This document shows positions 15,308 to 23,050 of a stretch of DNA of 38,106 nucleotides, piece after piece; positions within the stretch are counted from its first letter, which is position 1; every line of letters begins with the position of its first letter. Position numbers and translations under genes: made by a program. The notes beneath the pieces are model-generated. The model was given only the letters and a program-made list of their open reading frames with translations, had not been told where the DNA came from and made no database searches. The stretch spans positions 1-38,106 of the forward strand of contig CAAGGZ010000065.1 of assembly GCA_900769545.1 (NCBI GenBank), read 5' to 3'. This stretch comes from Clostridia bacterium. GTDB lineage: Bacteria; Bacillota; Clostridia; Christensenellales; Borkfalkiaceae.

Positions 15308-15334
15308 AAAGACGAAAAACTTATTCGTCTTTTT
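15308..15334 (-). terminator. Hairpin overlapping the stop of the HD-TGS gene
   Basis: Inverted repeat AAAGACGAA with TTCGTCTTT. The stop codon lies in the stem-loop. The following T-run is poor (TTTCGTCG), so termination may be weak. Confidence 0.45.
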
Positions 15335-16862
15335 GTTTACCATTATTTCCCAAAATGCGTTCATATTCTTCCATCTTTTTGGACATCGTTTGAAGCTTGG
15401 CGTCAATTAGTTTGCAAATTTCTCGCTTGGCGTTCTTTGTCGCGCAATATAACAACCAGCTCACGTCGACTGTGCTTGCGGAAGTTTTTGATGTGATAAT
15501 TTCGACCTTGTCTTTTGGTTTTAGCCTACGGTGTAGCGGAACTAATCTATCGTTGACTTTTGCCGCCGTCATACGAGCTCCGATTTCCTTATGAATTCTA
15601 AAAGCAAAGTCGATTACGGTAGAACCGTTGAGCAACATAACCTTATCGTAATCGGGGGTATAAACGGCGATTCGTTCGGTAGAAGATAAATCGTCGTCTA
15701 TCGTCCACGGGTCCGTAATCGTGATTTCGTTGTCAGAGCTTCCGTATAATTTTTTATTAAAATCAAGATTGCTTATCAAATGGACGATATATTTATTGTT
15801 TACATCGTCGCGCAATTCAAAGCCGTCGTTCGTTATCAAACTGATATAAAAACCCTGTAAGGTTTTAGAAGTTAAAAAAGTTTCAACAACGCTTTCCAAC
15901 GAGGGAGGAGCTTCGTCGTTATTCGCGATAAAATATAGTTCATATGTAATTTCTTCTTGTTTAAAAGAGTTGACAGAAACGCCGCGTTCTTTAACGGCGT
16001 GATATATCTCTGCAATGGAAGGATAAACAAGCCGAACTTCTTTGAACAATTTGCTTTTTATAGAAAAAGTATCGCGGAGTTTTTTATATGTGGGCGTAGT
16101 AGATTGAAAAGCCCAAAGCCTTGCCAATCTTTTCTCGACGGCTTCGTAATAATTGGGCGAACCGTCGTTTTTGATGCTTTCGTTAATCTTAAAAATGGCG
16201 TTTTTAATATAGGACTCAAAGCGTTTTGCTCCAAATTGCCGAACCAAAGGAAGCAAATATTTTTTCGTTTCTTCAATTTTTGATAGTTGATTTTCTATGG
16301 GCATTGCGTTGAGCGTCATAAGATTATCAAGTCTGTCGGCGAATTTAATATAATAAGCCATAAGATTACGTCCACATTTTTGCGAGATGGAAGAATAATC
16401 GATTTCTTCGGGGGTAAGAGTTTTATCGTAAGGTTGTTTTTTTTCTTCCGATACGTTCGTAACGCACAAAATCAAATCGGCCACTTGGGGATTAAAATCG
16501 GAAGCAGCTTGTTGGTAGGAATACGTAGTATCTTCAAATAAATCGTGCATAATCGCCGCCAATAAGACGTCGATATCAAATAAGCGTTCGTGAACGAGAA
16601 TAAGGGCCACTCGAAGCGTATGATTTATATAGGGTTCGCCTGATTTTCTCAAAAATTCATTGGGTTTGCTTATGGAAGTCGTTTGTTTCTTTTGATGGTA
16701 ATTTGTATATTTTTCCGTTAAAGCTATGCACTTTTTTAGCGTGCTAAAATTTTTCGTATATCCGTCGTCCCAAAACGTGTTCAACTCACTTTCCAAAAGC
16801 CGTTTAAGCTCCTGTGGGCTTTGTTTCCAATATTCATAATATAAATCTTTGATGGAAAACAT
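15321..16862 (-). CDS. HD-TGS protein, Rel/SpoT-like with a degenerate synthetase region
   Basis: A 513-residue protein. An HD hydrolase domain of the SpoT type (about 70-190) has GEPYINHTLRVALIL, LLAAIMHDLFEDTTYS and YIKFADRLDNL, so the H-HD-D metal ligands are present. The middle (about 250-375) lies where the (p)ppGpp synthetase domain should be. It lacks recognisable ATP/GTP-binding and catalytic motifs: no NGYQSLHTT and no E-x-QIRT. A TGS domain (about 405-465, ERIAVYTPDYDKVMLLNGST) follows. There is no ACT domain. It is most likely a hydrolase-only alarmone enzyme or a sensor. It forms an operon with the upstream helix-turn-helix gene (11-base gap, AAGGAG over the stop). Confidence 0.85.
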   Translation of the reverse strand: MFSIKDLYYEYWKQSPQELKRLLESELNTFWDDGYTKNFSTLKKCIALTEKYTNYHQKKQTTSISKPNEFLRKSGEPYINHTLRVALILVHERLFDIDVLLAAIMHDLFEDTTYSYQQAASDFNPQVADLILCVTNVSEEKKQPYDKTLTPEEIDYSSISQKCGRNLMAYYIKFADRLDNLMTLNAMPIENQLSKIEETKKYLLPLVRQFGAKRFESYIKNAIFKINESIKNDGSPNYYEAVEKRLARLWAFQSTTPTYKKLRDTFSIKSKLFKEVRLVYPSIAEIYHAVKERGVSVNSFKQEEITYELYFIANNDEAPPSLESVVETFLTSKTLQGFYISLITNDGFELRDDVNNKYIVHLISNLDFNKKLYGSSDNEITITDPWTIDDDLSSTERIAVYTPDYDKVMLLNGSTVIDFAFRIHKEIGARMTAAKVNDRLVPLHRRLKPKDKVEIITSKTSASTVDVSWLLYCATKNAKREICKLIDAKLQTMSKKMEEYERILGNNGKQKDE

Positions 16863-16873
16863 AATAAGTCTCC

Positions 16874-17968
16874 TTATTCGGACGTGGCGTCGTCGTTATC
16901 CTCAACCAACGTTTTCTTGATGGGGAAGATTATATTATCGTAAAATTCAACCATTTCTTCCGCCAAGAAATAATGCGAGTTGTAGGTATGTTGCTCAAAA
17001 TAAGACAGCAGTTTTTCGGCTAAAGTGGCGGCAAGCAATTTTGTTCGCGTTTCAGGGGAGAGCGCGTTGCTATTTAAAACGCTGCTTAAAAGCGTGATGA
17101 TTTCTTCTGCAAGCGAACACATATCTTCATCCTTGACTTTTGTGTAGGCAAAATGAAGATATTTAATAAGCTTATTGGAGCATACGGTAATGGGTTTTTT
17201 GGTGATTACAAAGGGAAAGGTTACCGATTGATTTATCCGTCCGCTTGTGGAAGAAATGGCAATACCTCTAGAACCCAAATAAGGCTTCTCGGGCTTTTTG
17301 GAGAGAATGGTATTGGATAAATCAAAAGAAACGGAAAGGAAGTCGTTTTGAGTTTCGTTCACTAAATTTGCCCACATAAGCGAAGGCGTTAAATAAAGGG
17401 AGCCGGTAAAGAGCGAAAAACGCTTCGTTTGGGCGATTTCTTCGGATAATTTTTTGTTCTCGTTAAGCGAGGCGTGCAGTTTAAGGGCGTCGTCATAATT
17501 TTTTAACGAAAAAACGCCGCAAATATCCATAACGTTAGTTTTATCGGTCGCAGTGATTTGAATAACGCCGTAGCGCGGTGTTTTTGTCCTTTCGCAGTTG
17601 GTCGAAACGTAATAACAAAGATAAGAACCGAGCATTTTATAAGAATAAAAATTTTGCGGATTATTATTCGTAGGAGCGGTGGTAAGCGAGAGGTCGGTTT
17701 CTTTTAAATCATAGGGCAAAAGGGGGTTGGGAAATTTGGCGGAAAGAGCCTCGTCTTTCGATATGGCTTTCGTCAAAGCTGCTGCAATTTCTCTCAACAT
17801 ATAAGGGCGCGGCAAAGTTCCATTGCGATATCTTGCATAAGCGTTTTTGCTAATCGGAATAACTCCGCCGTGATGATTGCCTTTTCCGGAAGTAAAAAAT
17901 TCGTCTTCAGAATACCCGAGATTCGTTTGAAAGTATTCAAGGTTTTTAAAAAAAATTGTTTTTGACAT
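16874..17968 (-). CDS. Helix-turn-helix protein of unknown function
   Basis: A 364-residue protein. The N-terminal 70 residues look like a divergent XRE-type helix-turn-helix (NLEYFQTNLGYSEDEFF, then SKNAYARYRNGTLPRP and MLREIAAALTKAI). The remaining 290 residues are not recognised: an alpha/beta middle that could be a ligand-binding sensor, then a helical C-terminus with an acidic tail. It is the first gene of a two-gene operon with the HD-TGS protein, which suggests a regulator of, or sensor for, the nucleotide the HD domain hydrolyses (inference). AGAGGGAC precedes the ATG, and the promoter is at 18092-18120. Confidence 0.7.
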   Translation of the reverse strand: MSKTIFFKNLEYFQTNLGYSEDEFFTSGKGNHHGGVIPISKNAYARYRNGTLPRPYMLREIAAALTKAISKDEALSAKFPNPLLPYDLKETDLSLTTAPTNNNPQNFYSYKMLGSYLCYYVSTNCERTKTPRYGVIQITATDKTNVMDICGVFSLKNYDDALKLHASLNENKKLSEEIAQTKRFSLFTGSLYLTPSLMWANLVNETQNDFLSVSFDLSNTILSKKPEKPYLGSRGIAISSTSGRINQSVTFPFVITKKPITVCSNKLIKYLHFAYTKVKDEDMCSLAEEIITLLSSVLNSNALSPETRTKLLAATLAEKLLSYFEQHTYNSHYFLAEEMVEFYDNIIFPIKKTLVEDNDDATSE

Positions 17969-18091
17969 AATAAGTCCCTCTTTAGTATAAGTTTAATCAA
18001 ATAGGCGTTGAAGGTTTGTTCCAAAAAGTCTTGCGCCAACAAAAAAAGATTTGATGAATATAAAGAAACAATTAAAAAAATTATTTAATTT

Positions 18092-18120
18092 AGTATACCA
18101 TATTTTGGTGCTATTGTCAA
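18092..18120 (-). promoter_or_regulatory. Promoter of the HTH / HD-TGS operon
   Basis: Minus-strand perfect TTGACA (18115-18120), 17-base spacer, TATACT (18092-18097). The 5' leader is about 115 nt, AT-rich, with no recognised riboswitch. Confidence 0.8.
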
Positions 18121-18386
18121 TATGTAAACGACTTAAAAATATTCGCTTTCCGTTGCACGCCGTAAGGGGCTAAAATGATAAATTTTAGGGCGTAGGCGTT
18201 TTTTAACGCGACGCGGTAGAGAAGAAAAGAATAATTGTAACAAGAATAAACGCAAAGCGGCTAGTGGGGTAAAAAAAATTTGTAAGTGTGGTGGCAGATT
18301 TCTTTTTAGGCTTGACGTGCATTTGAAAGGTGTGATATTATATAAACGGAAAAACCCTTGCGTGTTGTGGAAAAAGGAGATAAACC
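18121..18386. other. Intergenic junction between chromosome-like and element-like DNA
   Basis: About 270 bases without a convincing gene, separating a minus-strand operon from a plus-strand run of small genes. It contains a promoter for the right-hand genes: TTGACG (18312-18317), 18-base spacer, TATTAT (18336-18341). A left boundary of the accessory element may lie here. No direct repeat matching the right side was found by eye. Confidence 0.5.
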
Positions 18387-18521
18387 GTAGCTAAAAAGAG
18401 GAAGCAGGTTAAATTAAGGCTCACGTCGTTTTTTAAAAACTGCTTAACGCAATCTTTAAAAGATTTCTTGGAGATAGTAGCTTGGTTGTTCGACAGAGGA
18501 GGTAGAAGGATATGTTGGTGA
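18387..18521 (+). CDS. Small basic ORF with a GTA codon at the start position
   Basis: A 44-codon frame opening just after an in-frame TAA. An AGGAG (18375-18379) sits 7 bases before codon GTA. The peptide begins V/M-AKKRKQVKLRLTS, continues SLKDFLEIVAWLF and ends RGGRRICW, a believable basic then amphipathic peptide. GTA is not a normal start, so the gene may be disabled by a point mutation of ATG or GTG, use a rare start, or be chance. Its end overlaps the next CDS by 10 bases, as expected for a coupled pair. Confidence 0.4.
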   Translation, partial: VAKKRKQVKLRLTSFFKNCLTQSLKDFLEIVAWLFDRGGRRICW

Positions 18522-18838
18522 TTAAACATTATAACGGCGCAATTTTTCTTCCTAAAGGAAAAGAGTTTTGCGTATACGACGAAACGTACCCGATTGGCGA
18601 AATGGGGGAACGTGTTCAAGAAGGGGGCATTGATTACGGTGTGGATATCGTAATTGAAACGCAAACGAAAAGATATCGTTTCGAAAACGTGCCGGACGAA
18701 CTTTCGTGGGCAAGAAAACTTGGCAATTTCCTTTCGGAACATATTAACGAAGACTTGACCGTTGATATAAGCGAAGTGCTTGACGGAGACGACGAATACT
18801 TTGATTATAACGTATTTAGAACGGAGCATTTGCGATAA
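18512..18838 (+). CDS. Hypothetical protein, 108 residues
   Basis: Not recognised. A small acidic soluble protein (MLVIKHYNGAIFLPKGKEF) rich in beta-type segments, with a C-terminal acidic stretch (DISEVLDGDDEYFDYN). No transmembrane segment or cysteine cluster. The start is secure: GGAGG at 18498-18502 is 9 bases from the ATG. It opens the plus-strand run of element genes that leads to the ClpP-like gene. Confidence 0.7.
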   Translation: MLVIKHYNGAIFLPKGKEFCVYDETYPIGEMGERVQEGGIDYGVDIVIETQTKRYRFENVPDELSWARKLGNFLSEHINEDLTVDISEVLDGDDEYFDYNVFRTEHLR

Positions 18839-18850
18839 TAATTGCAGTGC

Positions 18851-18925
18851 TTGGAGAAAAAGCGCGAGCCTATTGACGCTCGCAAGGCAATCATTTCTCG
18901 TAAGAGTGATTTTGTAAAAGAATAA
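18851..18925 (+). CDS. Possible 24-residue peptide
   Basis: TTG-started ORF reading MEKKREPIDARKAIISRKSD then FVKE. It lies 12 bases after the preceding stop and over a GCGAGC/GCTCGC hairpin (18863-18882). No ribosome binding site, so it could be read only by re-initiation. Weakly supported. Confidence 0.2.
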   Translation: MEKKREPIDARKAIISRKSDFVKE

Positions 18926-18963
18926 TATATTAAATTCGACGATACAAAAAAAGGAGGCGTATC

Positions 18964-19053
18964 ATGAAAATTAAAGCAGTAATTAAAGCAAAAAGAAATA
19001 AAAGACAAATGATTATGCATAGCCCCCCTCTATCGGGAAAAATCGGCAAATAA
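18964..19053 (+). CDS. 29-residue basic peptide
   Basis: A very short ORF (MKIKAVIKAKRNKRQMIM, ending SGKIGK) with a perfect AAAGGAGG 7 bases upstream of the ATG. The first 15 residues hold seven Lys/Arg. No family is recognised. Its strong ribosome binding site and its place just upstream of the ClpP-like gene argue that it is translated. It could be a leader peptide, a DNA- or RNA-binding peptide or an adaptor or substrate for the peptidase (all inference). Confidence 0.5.
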   Translation: MKIKAVIKAKRNKRQMIMHSPPLSGKIGK

Positions 19054-19172
19054 CGAAAAAATAATCCGTTAAGATTATATTACGGGCTTTGTTTTCGAAT
19101 TTTCTCGGGGGCAAGGTCCGTTTTATTTTCTTGCGTATTGGATGAACATAAAAAAATAAGGAGAAAAACGAT

Positions 19173-19733
19173 ATGAAAATGAAAGAAGAATTCTCGTCTC
19201 AATATTCACTTAGACGAAACACCATTAATATTTTTGAACCCATTACAGAAGCAACGAGCGAACGTGTAATTTCACAAATTCAATATTTGGAAGATAATGG
19301 CGCGGAAGAAATTATTATACAGATAAATTCGCCGGGCGGAAGCGTTTCGGCCGGCTTGGCGATATACGATACGTTGAATTATAGCAAGGCGAGAATTGTA
19401 ACGGTAGGCGTTGGAATGGTTGCAAGCATGGGCGCATTTTTACTTTCCGCCGGGTCTAGGGGATATCGCCGTGCGACGAAAAATTGTGAAATCTTAATTC
19501 ACCAACCGCTTGGAGGCGCAAGTGGACAAGCTAGCGATATCATTATAGCGGCGGAGCATATTAAGAGAACTCGGGATAAGTTGAACCGTATTCTTGCAGA
19601 AAACACGGGGAAACCCATTAAAACGATTGAGCGTGATACGGATAGAGATTACATAATGAGCGCAGATGAGGCGATAGAATACGGTTTAATCGATACAGTT
19701 ATTCCTAGTCCTAACAAAGCAAAGGAGGTATAA
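19173..19733 (+). CDS. ClpP-like serine peptidase (accessory copy)
   Basis: A 186-residue ClpP-family peptidase with an intact triad: Ser85 in GMVASMGA, His110 in ILIHQPLGG and Asp159 in DTDRDY. ClpP forms a tetradecamer that degrades substrates fed by a AAA+ unfoldase. The N-terminus is shortened and different from housekeeping ClpP (MKMKEEFSSQYSLRRNTINI), and the axial-loop pattern is not obvious. It sits among mobile-element genes, 2 bases before a Sel1/AAA-like gene, so it is an accessory ClpP rather than the chromosomal clpP. An AAGGAG ribosome binding site is present. Confidence 0.9.
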   Translation: MKMKEEFSSQYSLRRNTINIFEPITEATSERVISQIQYLEDNGAEEIIIQINSPGGSVSAGLAIYDTLNYSKARIVTVGVGMVASMGAFLLSAGSRGYRRATKNCEILIHQPLGGASGQASDIIIAAEHIKRTRDKLNRILAENTGKPIKTIERDTDRDYIMSADEAIEYGLIDTVIPSPNKAKEV

Positions 19734-19735
19734 TT

Positions 19736-21352
19736 ATGTTTAACGTAAAGACGGAATCTTTTCTTTTTGAGTATTTTCTCTATAACACGATATTGGGCGC
19801 GTATACGGATAGGGCGCGTATGTTTTATTGTCTTGGCGAATTGTGGGATATTGAAAAAGAAGTGGCAGACGAGCTTTTTACGATATCGGAAAGCAAAGAC
19901 GTGCAGGAGATATCAACCGCAAATGAATATATGCGTTATAGACGTATCAAACAGTATAATGAAATGGTTGGAAACGCAAGCATTTATACGGAAAAAGAAA
20001 ATGCAATGCTTGCAATCAAGGGCGATGCGATTAAAATTATTTCCCAATATGGGATGCAAGCCACAAGTGAAACCACACAAGCCGTTATGTATAAGACTTT
20101 ATTGAGAAACGCGCAAAGCGGTAATATCGTAGCGCTCCGAATTTTGGGGATTATTCAGTGCGAAGGTATAATTGGGAAAAAGGGGATTAAAGCAGGATTG
20201 GAGAATCTTGATAAAGCGGCGCGATGGGGGGACATCACATCGATTTTAGCTATTTTAAAATATCAATCTCTCAATAGAAAAGGGACGCTGGAAATACTTA
20301 AATCGTCCATAAAAGACAGTATCTATGAATATTTGCTTGAAGAAGCGGAGCGTAAGTATGAGATGAAAGCGGACAATTTCAATGAAGAGATTTTACTTTT
20401 GCGTAGGGCGTTTGACGCAAAAAAAGCGAAAGCAGACGTTTATAATGCAATGTATGCAAGGCTTGTGTTTAGTCCTATAATCAGCATTAAGGATAAAGAA
20501 AAAATGCTTTTCTCGGAGAGAAAAGACCTTTTATCGGAAGCTTGTGATTTACCGTTGCATTTGACGAATGGAAATATTACGGTTAATTCTTCGGCGTTTG
20601 AAAAGATGAAACTGCAACGCAAAGACGAGCAGGAAAGCATAAAAACGTCGCTTGCAAATAGCGATTTGAGAACGACGAATTCTTATCGTCCGTTATGTCT
20701 TTGTGCGGATTCGAGCTATGTGTTGGACAACTATATTTCCGCAATGGCAACCGCTTTAGACGGAATGAACGTGGAGCGCTATGAGATTGCAGATTTAAGG
20801 GAATATGATTTCGAACCGACCAAGAGCAACGTGTTTTTGCGCTCCCTGTCGGAGAGTAAGCTCAACGTGTTACTCTTAATTTTTAAAGGGGAAATAAGCG
20901 GAAGAGCCATTGATTTGACGAAGAGTATGATTCGCACCACTATGAGAGCGAAATTCCGCTTGACGCAACCAACGGTTACAATGGATTTGAGTTCAATTTT
21001 GCCTATTTGTATTTGTGATAAGCATAACGCTAAAAGCTTACAAGGCATCACGGAGACGTTGCATTTAGCGCCGTTGAACGCTTTGGAGAAGAATTTGCTC
21101 ATTCGGAATATGGTTAGCGAAAAAGCGAACGTCTATAATTTGCAAGTGCAGTCCATAGAAGAGAATGCCGTTAAAAAGTTGGAAAGTTTATCTATGGAAG
21201 ATGTAGAAAAACTTCTCGACAAGGTTATGCGTGAACAGCGTACGAATAAAAAAGAATTTAATCTTACGTTTGAACTCGTTAAGCCTTACATCAAGAAGAT
21301 AGGGTCTGACGGTAACAATTACGGATTTGGAGGGGCGATTTATGAGAGCTGA
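19736..21352 (+). CDS. Sel1-repeat protein with a degenerate AAA+-like region
   Basis: A 538-residue protein starting 2 bases after the ClpP-like gene. Residues about 118-175 look like a Sel1-type repeat (NAQSGNIVALRILGI, GLENLDKAARWGD). Residues about 317-515 follow the order of a AAA+ ATPase: a loop at SYRPLCLCADSSYVLDN, a strand and sensor region (LSSILPICICDKH), then LHLAPLNALEKNLLI and a helical lid (EDVEKLLDKVM) like those of Lon/Clp proteins. The Walker A GKT is missing, and no clear Walker B D-E is seen. Most likely a non-hydrolysing adaptor or scaffold for ClpP; the AAA+ relation is inference from pattern. Confidence 0.6.
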   Translation: MFNVKTESFLFEYFLYNTILGAYTDRARMFYCLGELWDIEKEVADELFTISESKDVQEISTANEYMRYRRIKQYNEMVGNASIYTEKENAMLAIKGDAIKIISQYGMQATSETTQAVMYKTLLRNAQSGNIVALRILGIIQCEGIIGKKGIKAGLENLDKAARWGDITSILAILKYQSLNRKGTLEILKSSIKDSIYEYLLEEAERKYEMKADNFNEEILLLRRAFDAKKAKADVYNAMYARLVFSPIISIKDKEKMLFSERKDLLSEACDLPLHLTNGNITVNSSAFEKMKLQRKDEQESIKTSLANSDLRTTNSYRPLCLCADSSYVLDNYISAMATALDGMNVERYEIADLREYDFEPTKSNVFLRSLSESKLNVLLLIFKGEISGRAIDLTKSMIRTTMRAKFRLTQPTVTMDLSSILPICICDKHNAKSLQGITETLHLAPLNALEKNLLIRNMVSEKANVYNLQVQSIEENAVKKLESLSMEDVEKLLDKVMREQRTNKKEFNLTFELVKPYIKKIGSDGNNYGFGGAIYES

Positions 21353-23036
21353 TAATAAAATATTAAGCGGTTATGAAAATATGGAGTTAATCCATTATCA
21401 AGATTTGCCTTTGGAGTTTCCCAATACGCATTTTTTCGACGGATTAGCCAATAAGGAAGTGGCAGGCGTTTTAAAGGCGAATAGATACGTTGACGGGAAG
21501 CTGGTTCAAACGTATTCGCTTCAAGAAAACCACGTGTTAACAATCGCGGCAACAAGACTTGGAAAAACAACACAATGCGTTATTCCGCAAATCGTTTCGT
21601 TTGCTATGCAAAAGATAAAACGTTCTCTAATGGTCTCCGACCCCAAAGGGGAATTATATAAGCTTCTTGCCAAGTATCTTATAGAAAACGGTTACGAAGT
21701 ATTGCTAATGAACTTGAGAGATTATATGCATAGTGAATATTGGAATTCCTTAACGGGAATTTTTAGAAAGCACCAAAAAGCATACAATCTTGAAGACGAA
21801 GTGGAAGTAGTTGAAACGGAAGAGGGTATTCGTAATCGCTTTAGAGGCGTTGTTTATGAAAAGCAAAGTTTGTTAGAGGAAGCGATACGGCAAATAAAAG
21901 ACTTGTTGCTTACGGACGTTGATAGTGAGATCGACACCCTTGCGTATACGATTATTCCTCCCGATGAAGCCAGAGACCAATATTGGAACGATGCGCCGCG
22001 CCAACTTTTTAAAGCGCTTTGCTGGGCTATGCTGGAAGATTCCATATCCGTTGAAGGAAAAGAAGCAACTATCAACGAAAATACCTTTTCTTTTAACACG
22101 TTGTTTACCATAATGGATTCATTGACGGAAAGAGAAGGATACGATAATAACGATTACTTTTCCGAGCGTGGCGATGATTCAAAAGCATATAAGTATGCTA
22201 AAGTAGTATTAAATAATGCGTCTGGAACACGGCAATGTATCGTTTCAAGTTTTTATGCGAAATTGGCGCCGTTCCGCAATAGCACAATACGTCTTATTAC
22301 AAGTTGTAGCAGCTTTGATTTGAGTCGTTTGACGGCCGGTAAACCCGTTGCGATTTTTATTACGTATCCGGATGAAACCAAGGTGTATTATCAGGTTATA
22401 AGTACCTTTGTGCAAAGCGCCTATAATTATCTGATAAATTATGCAAACGAACAACCTTCGGGGAAATTGGAAGTTCCGTTTTACTTTATGTTGGACGAGT
22501 TTGGCAATTTCCCCAAGATACCCGATTTCGATACGGTTATTTCGGCTTGCGGTGGAAGAAATATTTGGTTTAATCTGGTTTTGCAATCTTATGCTCAGCT
22601 CAACAATGTTTATGGACGAGATATAGCAGAGGTGATTCGAGACAACTTGAACGTTCATATGTTCTTAGGGAGTAATAATCCTGCAACCTTGAAAGAGTTT
22701 AGCGAGGAGTGTGGATATACCACAAGAATATCTCCGTTGAGCGCATTAAACGGTTCGAAAGCTGAAATCGAACAATATAACATTGAAACGATACCTTTAG
22801 TGCCAAAGAGTATGTTAGCGAAGTTAAAAGCAGGGGAATGTATTGTAACAGAAGCAAATTCTGGATACGTTATGTTTTCACGGATGGAAAGATATTATTT
22901 GTGTAAGGAGTTTTCTAATTTTCAGTTGTCTTCCGATAAGGATTATGTTTGTGCGATTAATCCTTTGAATAAAAAATATGCCTATTCCTTTTCAAAGGAC
23001 GCTAAAAAGAAAAAGAAGTTTAGCTTCGATTTTTAA
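21342..23036 (+). CDS. VirD4/TraG-type coupling ATPase (soluble)
   Basis: A 564-residue P-loop ATPase of the type IV coupling protein family. Walker A-like AATRLGKTT at residues 69-77 lacks the first glycine of the usual motif. SDPKGELYKLLAKYL, FYFMLDEFGNFPKIP (Walker B) and LQSYAQLNNVYG (sensor) are classic VirD4/TraG signatures. The family links a processed DNA strand to a secretion channel. There is no N-terminal transmembrane segment, which is unusual for the family and suggests that another protein anchors it. ATG 21342 is chosen for its GGAGGGG site; it overlaps the previous gene by 11 bases. Confidence 0.9.
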   Translation: MRADNKILSGYENMELIHYQDLPLEFPNTHFFDGLANKEVAGVLKANRYVDGKLVQTYSLQENHVLTIAATRLGKTTQCVIPQIVSFAMQKIKRSLMVSDPKGELYKLLAKYLIENGYEVLLMNLRDYMHSEYWNSLTGIFRKHQKAYNLEDEVEVVETEEGIRNRFRGVVYEKQSLLEEAIRQIKDLLLTDVDSEIDTLAYTIIPPDEARDQYWNDAPRQLFKALCWAMLEDSISVEGKEATINENTFSFNTLFTIMDSLTEREGYDNNDYFSERGDDSKAYKYAKVVLNNASGTRQCIVSSFYAKLAPFRNSTIRLITSCSSFDLSRLTAGKPVAIFITYPDETKVYYQVISTFVQSAYNYLINYANEQPSGKLEVPFYFMLDEFGNFPKIPDFDTVISACGGRNIWFNLVLQSYAQLNNVYGRDIAEVIRDNLNVHMFLGSNNPATLKEFSEECGYTTRISPLSALNGSKAEIEQYNIETIPLVPKSMLAKLKAGECIVTEANSGYVMFSRMERYYLCKEFSNFQLSSDKDYVCAINPLNKKYAYSFSKDAKKKKKFSFDF

Positions 23037-23050
23037 CAGGTGGTAAAATT

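Noticed and set aside
15206..15406. 66-residue minus-strand ORF between the dGTPase and HD-TGS genes
   Set aside because: Overlaps both gene ends, the hairpin and the dGTPase promoter; no start signal.
18347..18511. T-box or other riboswitch in the leader before the 108-residue gene
   Set aside because: No T-box consensus was found and the stretch is better explained by the 44-codon ORF.
18338..18829. 163-residue minus-strand ORF
   Set aside because: Shadow of the plus-strand 108-residue gene and its leader; the plus strand has GGAGG and a promoter.
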